A DNA stretch of 64,000 bases from Phycomyces nitens (taxonomy: Eukaryota > Mucoromycota > Mucoromycetes > Mucorales > Phycomycetaceae), in contig JAHRBC010000002.1 of assembly GCA_022702545.1 (NCBI GenBank), forward strand, positions 3,286,001 to 3,350,000, in the 5' to 3' direction. The notes beneath the pieces were generated by a model that ran no database searches, was not told where the DNA came from, and saw nothing but the letters and a program-made list of their open reading frames with translations. Every line of letters begins with the position of its first letter. Within the stretch, counting starts at the first letter, position 1. This document shows, piece by piece, positions 41,063 to 52,925 of this stretch. The position numbers and the translations under genes are program-made.

Positions 41063-42350
41063 CTATGGAGGAGGGATCTTTCTGAGAACCTGCTCATAGA
41101 CCAAGAAGTTGAGAGAGTGGATAGGGAATGCCCGGATCAAAGTGATACTTAATCCCTTGTAAAGACCTCTGATTCCCTCTCGGCGCATGATATCAGAAGC
41201 ACACTCCCGGAAGCTTTGAACCTTTGATTTCAGGACATCCTTTTGAATGACTGACTTGACAAGATCCACTGGGAACACCACGAGCCAGCTTAGAATACCA
41301 CAGCAGCCACCTGCCATAAAGTGGGTTAGAGGGCTCGATGCTGCAGAGTTCCCACCAGAGATTATGAATTTTGCTGACTCATAAGAACCAAAGTAGATAC
41401 TTGTTCCCAGTGTATCACGTCCTAACCAGCATTGGATTAGTTAAAGATATACATTGATATCTTGTCTTTACCCGAGTGCAATCTAACTCCTGTCCAGAGA
41501 CCAAAGATTCCTTTGCGCTTCACAATCTGTTGTGCTGCATACAAACTGGATGACCGTACTGGTCCATTTTCCACACCAAGCGCTGCCTGTTCTTTCATGG
41601 CCATATACTCCAATTGCCTCTGGATCTTGACAAGTTCAAGAGGACAGCTCAACAAGGCAATAAATGCACCACTTGCACCACCACTCAACATAGAAAGCCC
41701 AATGGTAGATGAAAGAGTGTCACCCTTGATTCCCTGTTCTTTTAACCGTGCCTTTGTATTCTCATAGATGGAGAATGAAACTGACTTAATGATGCTGACA
41801 GTTACCAGTGGAGGGATCATGCCTATCAGAATAAGATGATAAGGAATCAATCGGTCGTCTCTCTGTAGTCCTTGAATTACCTCTAAAGAACCCCCGGGCA
41901 CCTTCCTCGGCAAAGGTTATTTTGAGACAGGATAGGATGGAATTGTAGTGATGGGTCTGCATTCTTGTCTTGAGAGAGTCAAACTAGGATGTTGATAGTA
42001 AGCGACAAATTGCTCAAAGCAAAATACATACATTTTACACTTCATTCATACCGGAAATCCTGCCGTAACAGAAGTGATGGCTGCACTTGAGGCTGCAACG
42101 ATAGTTCTGTTGGCTATTCCAGCAAGGCACGATTACTAAAGAGAGAAACACCCACATACCTATTGCATTGATTGATGAGTTTACAAACCTTGGAGAAAGC
42201 TCATTAGCTTCTGAGTACCAGGGCTGTCTTTTGCACTTGAGAAAATAGAGGCCTGGTGTTCATTGGAGAGCAAATGGTCATTTCTAGAAGGAGTATTAGG
42301 TCATCAGACTAATGTTCTCGAGCTTTGTACCTGAGGTTTTCAGAGGTCAT
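41063..42350 (-). CDS. Mitochondrial carrier family protein
   Basis: Inner-membrane solute carrier with three repeated Mito_carr units. The gene has several introns, with ATG at 42350 (MTSENLR, split by the first intron). Each repeat shows the signature PX[DE]XX[KR]: GFPFDSLKTRMQ (formed across an intron), SCPLELVKIQRQL and VFPVDLVKSVIQ. Typical G-x-x-G turns follow (EEGARGFFRG, KGIFGLWTGV, EGIRGLYKGL). The protein ends VYEQVLRKIPPP. The contact residues seen do not let me fix the substrate. The carnitine/ornithine/amino-acid branch is plausible. Confidence 0.9.
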
Positions 42351-42595
42351 GCTAGTTTCAGTTTGGTGCAGTTTTCTTCAAGTCTGATTAGATAGTTGTC
42401 TTGTTGATGTCTTTATATGATTCTCCAATAAAGACAAACCGGATTTAGAGTATAAAGTGCAATAGAATGCGCTTTATAAAAATAATAATAGATGACGGAA
42501 GAAGGATCTACCGTCTTATCGGAAGAGGTAAAACATAGAGAGATCTTTGGGGGGTGCGATGTTTTAATGCCCGGCAGAGACTGCTTACCTTTGCC
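42351..42595. promoter_or_regulatory. Shared divergent promoter, 245 bp
   Basis: Lies between the start codons of the mitochondrial carrier (minus) and the ZCCHC8-like gene (plus). The plus-strand frame is open a little upstream of the chosen ATG, but no earlier ATG exists in that frame. Confidence 0.5.
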
Positions 42596-44274
42596 ATGAC
42601 ACCCTCAGAAATCACCCGCAAAGAAGTGCTTGATAGCATAAAAAAGGCGCTTTTATTAGAGCATGGACGTGGAATAACATCATTAAAGGATCTACAGGAG
42701 TCTGTTCTAGAGAACTTTACGCCAATTCGCGAATTGTACCTCATCGATCAACAATTGAAAGGTGTTCCAATCAAATATATACAGCATTGCATACAACACG
42801 ACAATTCTCAGCAATTTGAACTTAGTTCCAACGAGCTCCAGGTCAGACTCGTCTTTCTCGATCCAGAGCAGCAGGGATTTGAAACTGATCCCTATGGGTC
42901 AACCAATGTGGATGAAGAGCCACCAGAACTTATGGATTACGAAAAGCCGACCACATTAAAGCCTTCTGTTCACTTTCGACCTTATCAAGCGAGCTTTTTG
43001 AATATAACAAGTACACCTGAGGACGTGCTGGGCTCACCAGACAAAATTACAAAAACAGACGGCTCTCCTATACAGACAAAACGTATCTCAGTAGCTCCAG
43101 TCTATTATGAAGATGGAAAGTTCTATTGTGATGACCTTGTTGGAGACTATGCACGCAAAGACAGACCAGCCATGGCTATTCCAGAGTATGATAGACTGGA
43201 CATTGATCCACTTGGAAGCGAGAGCTTCAAGTATATTGGGTAACTTTTATACATTACAAGCAGTTCTTGATCTATCCATAGACTCACCACTTGTAATATA
43301 CCATTAAGTTTCAGTACAAAGCCATTTTCTGGAAAGTCTTGTTGGAACTGTGGCTCAGAGTACCATGAGTTGTCAAAATGTCCAGAGCAGCGCAACAATG
43401 AAAAGATTCGAAAGAGCCAGACTCTTTATAGAGAGAGACACGGAACCTTTGGTCGATTTCACATGGAACTTACCGAGTACAACAAACTATCTTCACTTAA
43501 ACCCGGAAAGCTGTCCAATTCACTACAGGAAGCATTGGGGATAAAAGGAACAAGTGATGAGCCACAATACTATCACAAAATGCGAATATATGGATATCCA
43601 CCTGGATACAAGGGTACAGGTAAAGTGGCTATATACCATAATCTTTATGACCTTGGGACTAAGGTATCAAAATCATAGCTCCAAAGAAAGGGATCAGCCA
43701 GTTACCGATATCTAAAGAGAGTGTACAGTTTGAAAGTACTCCACTGTTGAACATATACGATGATGACTATGAAGAGGAAGAGGAAGAGGAAGAGGAAGAA
43801 TCACAGGAAGGCGACATGTCAATCTCAAATGATATCAATGGACCAGAAACGGATAAAAGTGAGGAGTTGGTCGAACTGGTAGTTTACCCTGGGCTAGATA
43901 TCAAAGAGAAGCCCAACACACAACCACCATGGAGTTCTAGTATATCCAATTTCTACCCCATGGAACCAAATAATAATCACTATTATCAACAATTCCAAGA
44001 CCAACCTCCACAAGAAGCATACCCAATGTACGATCAGAATGTATGGCCGTATGAACAATATGGATATCCATCATACGGGCAGTATCCACCCGAAGGATAT
44101 TATGGATATGATCAACAGTTTAACTATTATGATTATCAACAAGGAGCCTATCCTGCTGTGCCTACAGACCAACCACAACCCCAGATTGCTCCACAGCAAA
44201 ATACAGAGGCAGCCATATCAAAAGATGAAGATGAAGATGAAGACATGGATATATCGGATGATGATGATGATTAA
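42596..44274 (+). CDS. ZCCHC8-like zinc-knuckle and PSP-domain protein
   Basis: Three exons, 42596-43239, 43315-43619 and 43679-44274. The N-terminal half is acidic and hydrophilic. After the first junction comes a zinc knuckle, CWNCGSEYHELSKCP (CX2CX4HX4C), followed by about 50 basic residues and a PSP domain ending MRIYGYPPGYKGTAPKKGI, formed by splicing. Zinc knuckle plus PSP is the diagnostic order of ZCCHC8, the scaffold of the nuclear exosome targeting complex, and is also found in SF3b-associated PSP proteins. The C-terminus has a Glu run (EEEEEEEEE near 43775), a Tyr/Gln/Pro-rich low-complexity segment and a final Asp run. Nuclear RNA surveillance is inferred from the family. Confidence 0.85.
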
Positions 44275-44386
44275 TAAGCTTATGTAGAGCTTTGAATCGA
44301 TCCATACATTCGTAATGAAACAAGACATAAAATATGTTCCTTTTTTTGTTTTTGTTTATTCTTTATGTCTAAAATATCTATTATCA

Positions 44387-47300
44387 TTACGCACGATGTA
44401 TCAAGGATTCTAAATTGTTTGCATACTGCTCTAATGCATTGTCCGCATCCCACGTTTCATACCCTACGGCTGGTCTATCAGAATCACCATCACTTTGCGA
44501 ATTTGAAACGTGTACGACCCGAGTATGGCATTCCTCCAGCCCAGTAACATCATTAAAAGGTAATTCTTCGCTTATACTCCTTTTTGAAATCCTTGGTGTC
44601 CCCAATAAACTATCTGCCTGTATAGAGTCTGCTTTATTGGTACCGTCTTCATTAAATGGGTGCCTTGGAGGGGCTATAACGGCACTCTTGGGTTGCTTAC
44701 GGTCAAAATGGGATCGAGGAGGGGGCGACAGTGCAGAGAACCATTCTTTTCTTTGGCTGTGTTTGTGCTGATCATGTTCAGGTAAGGGCGGGTGGCAATC
44801 GGTAAGGCTCAAGGATGATAGAGAGCGAACTAGCGGGTAATCATCAATAAAAGGTTCTTGTCTTGATTTGGAAATTTTAAAACTAGCCCTCATTCTGGCC
44901 GAAAATGGGCGTTTCTCGGGTTGATTGCTGGACTTTGCTGTGTCTCTAGACCCATCGTCGTTTTCTCGTTCATTCCCTAGGTTCATGGGATTGAGCTTAA
45001 AGTCTGATTTGTGTCGACTCAAGTTTAGCATATCTACAATAGACCATGAAGATCTCTTTGGCTTTAACCCCGTGTATGGGGTTGGTATAGGTTTATCCTT
45101 TGCAATAGGCAATATATCTCCAAGGGATAAATGACGTCCATCTCTAGAGATAGGTGGTGGGTCCAAGGGTGTGGGCGTCTCTGTCTCGTCAGTTGAGCAT
45201 TGTATATTTTCGGCAGGATAAGGTCTTGCTGTTATGACCAATGGCTTCTGTAGGTTCATGTGTAGACCGGGAATATTAAGAGGATTGGTGGGCTTTTCGA
45301 CAGGCTGTATATCAAAGTAGGACTCGGGTTCAGTATTTGCATTGTTTGTTCTTGTGCTCTTCCTTGCCAGACTCTTGGTTGTCTCCCTTAATGCACCTGA
45401 TAATGAAGTACTGGGGATATTGCTTTGATCATGGCTTGGAGTTTTTGCTGGGTCAGATATGATGACCGAATCCAAGGGATGAACCGAATCAGTGGCAATA
45501 TCACCATCATTACTGCTATTTCTTGACCAAATAAACGAATCTGTATTCTCGAATAGACCACCATTTGTATCTGTCTCACCCACGTTTGGATTGTCGGCTG
45601 AAAGAGGTTGTTCTGATTGAGGGCTAAAATCTCTGTCAATTGCAGGGTTGATGTTTCCAGGGCTTACGATACAAAAGATATGAACGAGAATCCAATGTAT
45701 TACACTGGCCAGAAACGGATAACGAAAGAATTGAAAAGATGCTCGTCCAATGTAATCAGATCCTGACTTCCATCGCTCTATTTCATACGAAAGAGTATTC
45801 TCATTTGAATCATTGCCGTCCTTTTGGTGTGGGGTTGGTCGCACCCGATACATTGGCACCTTTCTGTAGCCATATGCATTCTCTGTAAATATCGAGCAGG
45901 GAAAGCACATTCGTAGACGGCTCAGAAGTGTGAGGCGACTCTGAACGTGGCTGATTTCGTCTCCCAGTGCCATGGGGTCTGTGAATATGTTTGCGATATA
46001 TTTGGTATCTTTGTAGCTGTGTTGCTCGCATACATGTTTTCCATCCACTACAACCAGACGCACTAATGGGTGTACATATGAATATCGTTTTCTGAAACTG
46101 TGGTGGTGACTAAACTCGGGAGTTGACGAGTTTCTGCTTGGCGTCATTAGAGTCTGGCCAGTTGTGCCCGACTGCCGCAGCCTTTCAAAGCCCATTGAAG
46201 AATCTCTTTTAGCTTTCTCGAGGTCTTTTTGTGTCATGTATCCCATTGATTCAGAAGCCCTCATGTCCTCTACAGGTTCAGGTAAGCCATAGAAAGTGAC
46301 GCTATACGGGTTCTTTATCCAAGAGCTTAGCATCTTTCCGTCTTCATCTTTTTCTGGAATGAAATACATGCAATAGTAATCCTCAACATAGTACCTCACT
46401 GCCAATTTAAATAGACCCGAGATTGCTTCCCTGACGGCTGGATCGGTAAAGTATATAAAGCTAATCATTATGCCTACAAAAGCACAGGGGGTACTTGGCA
46501 TTTAATACATTACTATTATTATTATTATTTCCAAAAAACCAAATAGTTCTGACCTAGTGTATTTGAAGTAAATCGCTCGAAAACAAAGACAGGATATGGT
46601 ATATTTGCTTTGTAAATCAGTGAAATCTCGACTGAGATTCCGGCCGCTTTCGAGAGAATGGGAACTATTTCGAGCATCTGGTTTAATATATTACAAAAAG
46701 TATATCGTAATTACCTAGTGGATAGCATATACACCGAGTTGCAACCTTTCTAAAAAGGGTTGCGTTTTTCTGTATGATGTTTTGCCTTGGATGAACTGGG
46801 CGGCGTATTGGCTGGGGCTCATTAGACTGGCGCATATTGAGAACACTGGCAAAGTTGTGCTGTTCTTGGGAGAATTTTCGAAGGGCAAGAAAAGCACAGG
46901 TTGCTGCAACTGCTGAAGATAATAACAGCCAGCCGTAATACCACATCTATAACATATTTTAATAAGAAGAGCATGCACATGTGTCTGGTTTACCCAATTG
47001 AAATAACGTGTAAACCTTCCGACAAAGTAGTAGTGGTACCTGATAAAGATGGTTATTATGATGACAATGATATTATCTAGACAAATTTACCAGCATGTCT
47101 CTACAACATTTTCTGGAGAGGTTGTGATAGCAAGTGGCATCACAATTACGATAATACCTACAATCCCAATAAGGATGTAGTAATACTTCTCGAACCTCCA
47201 TGGGCGGTTTACATTTACGATAAAAATCAGGACAAGGTTGACGCCAACCATAGCCAAACAAGTACACGACATTGTGTCTGTTGCTATAAGAATATAGGCA

Positions 47301-47575
47301 TATATCCTGCATGCCACATTGCCTCCGTGTATCTTTTCGCTTGTTAGGTTTATGATTGAATATATTATGGTCAATATACAGGCTGTGACTATAAGATGTA
47401 GTGATACTCGGTTGGCTATCTCTGGTCTGTAGATTCTCATGGCACAGTGGGATAGGACCACCAGAGTGCACATAATAATGGTGATGCCAGCTGGAATAAT
47501 TCCTGCGACCAATAACCCTGTGCGCTGTTGGCCTACAAAGTAATAGGGGAGACTTTTATCCTCGATTGCATCCAT
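44387..47575 (-). CDS. Seven-transmembrane receptor with long cytoplasmic tail
   Basis: Putative G-protein-coupled receptor of the fungal Git3/cAMP-receptor-like type. The exon from ATG 47575 holds helices 1-4 (GLLVAGIIPAGITIIMCTLV, LHLIVTACILTIIYSIINL, MSCTCLAMVGVNLVLIFIV, YILIGIVGIIVIVMPLAI). A small exon with WYHYYFVGRFTRYFNW leads into helix 5 (WYYGWLLLSSAVAATCAFLA). Exons at about 46558-46680 and below 46501 carry helices 6 and 7 (GIMISFIYF). The cytoplasmic tail is about 690 residues, Ser/Pro-rich with many basic S/T sites, far longer than in typical receptors. One further hydrophobic stretch (FLASVIHWILVHIFCIV) occurs inside it. The helices are clear, but the ligand and G-protein coupling are unknown. 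The stop is only about 112 bp from the convergent ZCCHC8-like gene. Confidence 0.75.
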
Positions 47576-48461
47576 CCTGTATGTCCAGACAGCCAGACGG
47601 GTATTTGATAGTGTGAATATGGTGCAAGAGTTGAAAAGGACGATTTGTTGATTTGTTTGAAAGTGAGTTGTTTTAGAATATTAATGCTGTCACTGAGCAT
47701 TTGTGATTGGTTATGTTTGTAAGAAGTAGATGCTTTATGCAGTTCTCACAGCTGATTCCTATCAATTCTCATGATAGAGATTGATATTTAGATTACAAGG
47801 AATACGATTGACATTTCAAGGCTTATGAATATCAGAATTTATCTATATAAATATAAATATAAGTCTATATTTCAAGATCAAACAAACAAACAATCCTAGA
47901 GAAACAGGCTTTTGATGTTGTTGTTTTTAAAAGACGATCCAAAAAATAAAATAAAAATACATTAATTATTATTTTTTTAGTTAAAGAAGCGCGGGTACAT
48001 TTGTACCCAACACGGTTTGCAATATATCAAATAGACACAAAAGCCTTGTCAAAGGTCGTTTGTTCCAAGACGGGCTATTTTCAGAAAACACTCTAATTGA
48101 CAAAAAAAAATAAGGACGATCGGCACAAATATTACCATTTATTTGTAATCAAACCTTGTGGAAAAAATAGGCCAATTGTCTTTAAGGTATTATGTAGCCT
48201 TGAATACTTCTTTACCTTGCCTTAATCGTAATTGCAATAAATAAATAGTCTTGTATGATTTACCCAAGCCAAACCCTTTCATTTAATTTAATTTATACAT
48301 TTCTATTCAAACAAGAAAATAAAATAAAGCTTGATTGCCAAAGCCACATAAAGCTCCTCTTCATCTTTCCAAAATAAAATAAAATAAAGAATAAAGGTGC
48401 GACTCTTGAAAAAATAATTAAAGTAGAGCTTGGCTTTGACAATTATAGCAGATTATTTGGA
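47576..48461. other. Divergent intergenic region
   Basis: AT-rich spacer between the receptor and DNMT2 genes. Short AAATAAAATAAAA runs occur near 47945, 48315 and 48370. No gene is supported. Confidence 0.4.
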
Positions 48462-50077
48462 ATGAGATTACGAGTTCTTGAATTCTACTCTGGAATCGGT
48501 GGCATGGTAAAAGAGAGTAAGAATTGTGCAAGAATACTTTTTTTAATGTGTTTGGATCTATGGATGAATAGCATTATGCAGCTGAACTGGCCGAATGGGA
48601 TCATGAGATATTAAAGGCATTTGATATCAACACAGTTGCCAATGAAGTAATTCACAAAATGTTGATTGAGCCAAACAAAAATAACCAAGACTTGATTGTC
48701 TATTAGATCTATCGACACAACTTTGGTGCAAAGCTTGTTGGACAGGCAAGTCACAACATACAGAAAGACAAGACTGTAAATGATTAACGTATTCTTTAGC
48801 GTTTGATCGAGACTCTGTCGATTGAATACTATAATGATATTGCTGCTGATGTCTGGACAATGTCTCCTCCCTGCCAGCCATATACACGCATTGGCCTGAA
48901 GCAGGGCAGTCAAGATGGTCGTGCAAAGAGCTTTTTGCATTTACTCAATGTCCTAAAAGGCATGGACAGACGACCAAAGTATATTCTTGTAGAGAATGTA
49001 AAGGGGTTCGAGGTAAACAAAAGCAAAAATCCAATGTATGGTGGGTTATTAAAGTGATTGATATGTAGGAGTCTGACTCTAGAGATATGCTGGTGGATAC
49101 TCTTGAGCAGTGTGGTTATGGATTCCAAGAGTTCATGCTAACCCCTCTACAGCTTGGAATACCCAACTCTAGAATGAGATATTACCTCTTGGTAAGTCAT
49201 TTTTTTTTTCACTCGCTATTAATCTGACACTATATCTTGATGATCTTTAGGCCAAGTTGAAGCCATTGACATTTGCATTAAGCCCAACCAACACTATCCT
49301 TGGATATTTACCATTCTCATCTCACATGTCATCTGAATTTGTTGACAATCGAACAAGACCCATTTCAAGTGAAGAACAATTGATCGACAGAGCAGCCGTA
49401 ACAATAGAACCCCTGTCAAATTATTTGGAACCCTCGGTTGACATTACTCCTTACATTGTTCCTGACAAGGTAGATATCATCTTGTTGGTTTCTGTCTAGT
49501 TGACCAAAATCAATACAGGTCCTTGCAAAACATAGCCATGTATTCGACATTGTAAAGCCAGAGAGTCGTCGCAGCTGTTGTTTTACCAAAGGCAGGTTTA
49601 GTTGCTTAATGATATATAGCCATTGACACCTTTATATTCTACAGGATACTCGCACTATGCAGAGGCAACCGGTAAGCCCATTATAGAAAACATCAACAAG
49701 AGGTCCTAACAAATGCATCTATATCAAACCAAAGGGTCTGTCCTCCAGATGAATGCTGATGCTGATGTAAGTCTACAGATACATATACAAACATGTATTT
49801 ATGATTCCGTTCTATGTAGAATGCTGCTATATTCCAACAAGCAGCTATAGCAAAGGCAAACGGCGATACACAACATCAACTCGACCTTTTACACACCCTC
49901 CAGTTGCGATACTTTGCTCCTAGAGAGGTTGCCAATCTGATGGGTTTCCCAAGTTCATTTGACTTCCCCGATACTTCTAGTCTGAAGCAGCGATATAGAA
50001 CACTCGGCAACAGTATCAATGTACGCCTTGTATCTGAACTGATGCGCTATCTCTTGAAAGAAAATACCACTGGATAG
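48462..50077 (+). CDS. DNMT2: DNMT2-type tRNA cytosine-5 methyltransferase
   Basis: Methylates C38 of tRNA-Asp and relatives despite its DNA-methyltransferase fold. The gene has many exons from ATG 48462 (MRLRVLEFYSGIGGM, motif I) to TAG 50075-50077. Motif II/III regions lie around ILKAFDIN. The catalytic motif IV is MSPPCQPYTRIG, motif VI is ILVENVKGFE, and the target-recognition region carries the DNMT2 hallmark RRSCCFTKGYSHYAEATGSVL. The usual form is EGTGS, so a Gly-to-Ala change is present. Motifs IX/X appear as FAPREVANLMGFP and QRYRTLGNSINV. Two introns start with GC: 48746-48799 (GCAAGT) and 49592-49644 (GCAGGT). Both choices are forced by the conserved protein sequence. Confidence 0.94.
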
Positions 50078-50506
50078 AGCCATCAATTGGTTGATTTATA
50101 TGTACCTGGCATATTTTGAGAATATCTTTACATACCATTCTCTACAGATATTTATAATAGATGCCCATTATTAGTAGACCAGACACCATTGTCCATTAAA
50201 CAATTCGCAATGTTTGATCGCCCATATCTTTTTTTTTAAAAAAAACATGTCCTTGTAACCAACATAATCAGCTATAAGCTTTCTAAATGACAGGACAGTG
50301 TAACATTTGAACCCTTTATTTTTATATTTCACCATAAAAAACCAATTTCCGAAAATTACTCCTATAAATATATACATATAAAAAAAATACTCCTCTTGAG
50401 ATTATGTTTTATACATAACCATATACTTTCATTACTAGATCCTTCCTTTATTCTAAAAAGCATCACTTGTAAAAAAAAGTATTCAATTCAGCTTGTCGTT
50501 GATCCA
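50078..50506. other. Intergenic spacer
   Basis: DNMT2 3' flank and IMA1 promoter. AT-rich, no gene seen. Confidence 0.4.
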
Positions 50507-52363
50507 ATGAGTGAAAGTTCAGCACGAGAATGGTTTTCTTGGAAGATCTTGATTTACATAATGATTGGACTTGTCAAAATCCCAACAAAGGTCAATTGCT
50601 GGTACTGCAACGAGAATTCATACCTGACACATAATACAACGGGAACAAAAGAGGATTGGAAGTGTTCTTATTGTGAAAATCATAATGTGTTTGATGAGGT
50701 ATTTATAGTCATCAATCCCAATTACAGTCACTAAAATGTGATCAATCTTTCAAATGAACAGCAAGGAGAGATTGTAGACACATTTGTTGAAATGTACGAT
50801 CCAAGTCTTAATAATCCAGGTAGAGTCATGATTCCAATGCCCTGTATGAGTCCCGTCTTTACTCAAAGTACATCAATATATAGTTGTACCACATCACCAT
50901 TTGAATCCAATCATAAAAACACCTTACAAACTATGCAATACCTGTGCTCGTAACCAGGCCTGGATTTGCGACAAGGTCAGAGAATTCATCAAGGAACCAA
51001 CCGTAAGTCCCAATTAGCTTGCAAACAAAGAAAAAATGCCATTTATTGACCAATGTAATATGTTTATGCCCCAAAAAGGACCCTGATTATAAGCGTTCAC
51101 TGGAAGAAGCCGATATCTACAAGGCTGCATTGGTTAAAAAATATAAATTGTGCAAGGATTGTCAGCTTGCAGCAACACACGCTCTAGACGAACAAAGGAA
51201 AATGATGCGAAGATGGTGGCTTGGTGTCTTGCACAAACGACTTCCAAACTATCGTTTTGCTATCAAGCCTACCACACGTACTTACCTTCAACGCGGTGCT
51301 TTGTGGATGATATTACATGTGTGGACGATATTGTTGTGCTGTTTTGGTAAGGCTGGTCTCTTGAACATGGGCAATTTTGATCTAGTAGATTAAATAACTA
51401 TTGGGGTATTGTGTTCATGTCCATAGCTTACTCTACTACCTCTCGACCTGAGGCGCAAGGAACCATTAGAGAGAGGGTTTTGTCAGACTTGGCTGACTGT
51501 AAGGATATACTCCTAGACGGTCTACAAAGCATAACCTATGTGTGGTACCAATCTTGGGAGGTATCTGGAAATTGTCTACTTGACGTCTTAAAGTGGGTCA
51601 CAGACGAGGTTGTTCTCTCTATCCGGTTCGGAACAAGAGTTTTGGCATGTGTAGCTTCTCTTGATGATAACAACAAAGAGAATTGCGCCTGGCCATCTGA
51701 AATCCCCTTTATGTTTTATACCATTGGTTGTGTGCTTTCTTTCTGGATCTTTTGGCATCCTTGGGTCTCAAGGCTGCGATACCAATACGATTTCCGCCTA
51801 AAGAACTGGAAGTTTTACAAGGTATATATTTGTATGGACTATCGATACCAAATGATTTCTAATACCCCACTGTGTAGAATACCCAAGTATTTATCCACCT
51901 ATGCCGTTTTGGCATGCTCTTCTTGGCTCGCTATGCAACCAACGAGAGCTTTAGACTCGTTATGAAGGTTGCAAGAATATTTATTCCATGTGTAAGGCAT
52001 ATTGTATATACTGAATTATTGATACCCAACGCATACTGATGGTTTTAATAGCTTCTGGCAATATCTGTGTTTTCGGTAAAGATTCTTCCTGTTGGAGGCT
52101 GGCCATCAAAGAAATTGGGATTTATACAGACCATGGGAAACAAATTCATTACAGAATCATTGGATGATGAACCCGAGGTTGAAATCCAAAAGACAAGCAT
52201 TAAGAATACACTGGTTGTCTCGAGTCCCTCTGTAAACTATGAACCGATGGACATTGATGACATGGAGGAAAGATATGAAGCAGAAGAAAGGATGAGACAG
52301 GGAAAGGCTCAAGATGATGAGACACTTGCCCATGGAGTGAAGTTTGGCCTATTCTTGGAATAG
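50507..52363 (+). CDS. IMA1: IMA1-like inner nuclear membrane protein
   Basis: Homologue of fission yeast Ima1 and animal Samp1/NET5, which link the nuclear envelope to the cytoskeleton. Exons join from ATG 50507. A hydrophobic N-terminal segment (FSWKILIYIMIGLV) leads into the Ima1_N zinc domain: VNCWYCNENSYL, KCSYCENHNVF, then DPSLNN, LCNTCARNQ and KKYKLCKDCQ, four CX2C pairs in the expected order. Several membrane segments follow, including LWMILHVWTILLCCFG and FMFYTIGCVLSFWIFWHPW. The tail is acidic (EPMDIDDMEERYEAEERM). The 56-nt intron at about 50820 (GTAGAG donor) is needed to bring the LCNTC block into frame. The product is about 420 residues. The 3' end is accepted as the TAG at 52361-52363. 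Confidence 0.87.
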
Positions 52364-52925
52364 CCCAATACGATTCAACCTTTCTTTTGGGATACTCTTA
52401 TATTATAATATTGAGGACAATGATGTTTATAGCTAGAATGTATATAATGAAATTACTATTTTTTATTGCCAAGCAAGAAATGTAAGTGTGCCTTTGAGAA
52501 TGTATTTCAATCCAGACAAAGAATTCAAGATTTACGATCGGATTCATGGGTTCATGGGTTTTGTGTGTTTGCAAATCCCATTCACTCAATAAATTATGTA
52601 TTTTGGCAGAAAATATGCCAAGAGAACCAGGTTTTGTCCAAAAAGTAAATAACTGTGTCTTGAAAAATAATGCATTATATCAGCACAATCTATTCTTCAT
52701 CCCTGACCCAGGATTCTGGCTTGGCAGGGTAGGAATGTTTATAACAAAACTCTAAACTAACAGAAACACCTTTTAGGATTCTATTCTATTCTATTTTATT
52801 ACATTTATATAATAAATAAATACATATATAAAAAAGAAATTATTCCAATTTTGGTCATTTGGAAATAAAATAAAATAAAAAACTGTGTTTTTTGTCCATT
52901 ACTTGCACTCTTTTACTATCGATCA
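52364..52925. other. Spacer between IMA1 and BRCA2
   Basis: Contains a TTCTA pentamer repeat near 52780-52795 and AATAAA-like signals. No gene is supported. Confidence 0.4.

Noticed and set aside
42554..42595. Upstream GTG start for the ZCCHC8-like gene
   Set aside because: A nuclear fungal gene should use ATG. The ATG at 42596 begins the conserved-looking sequence.
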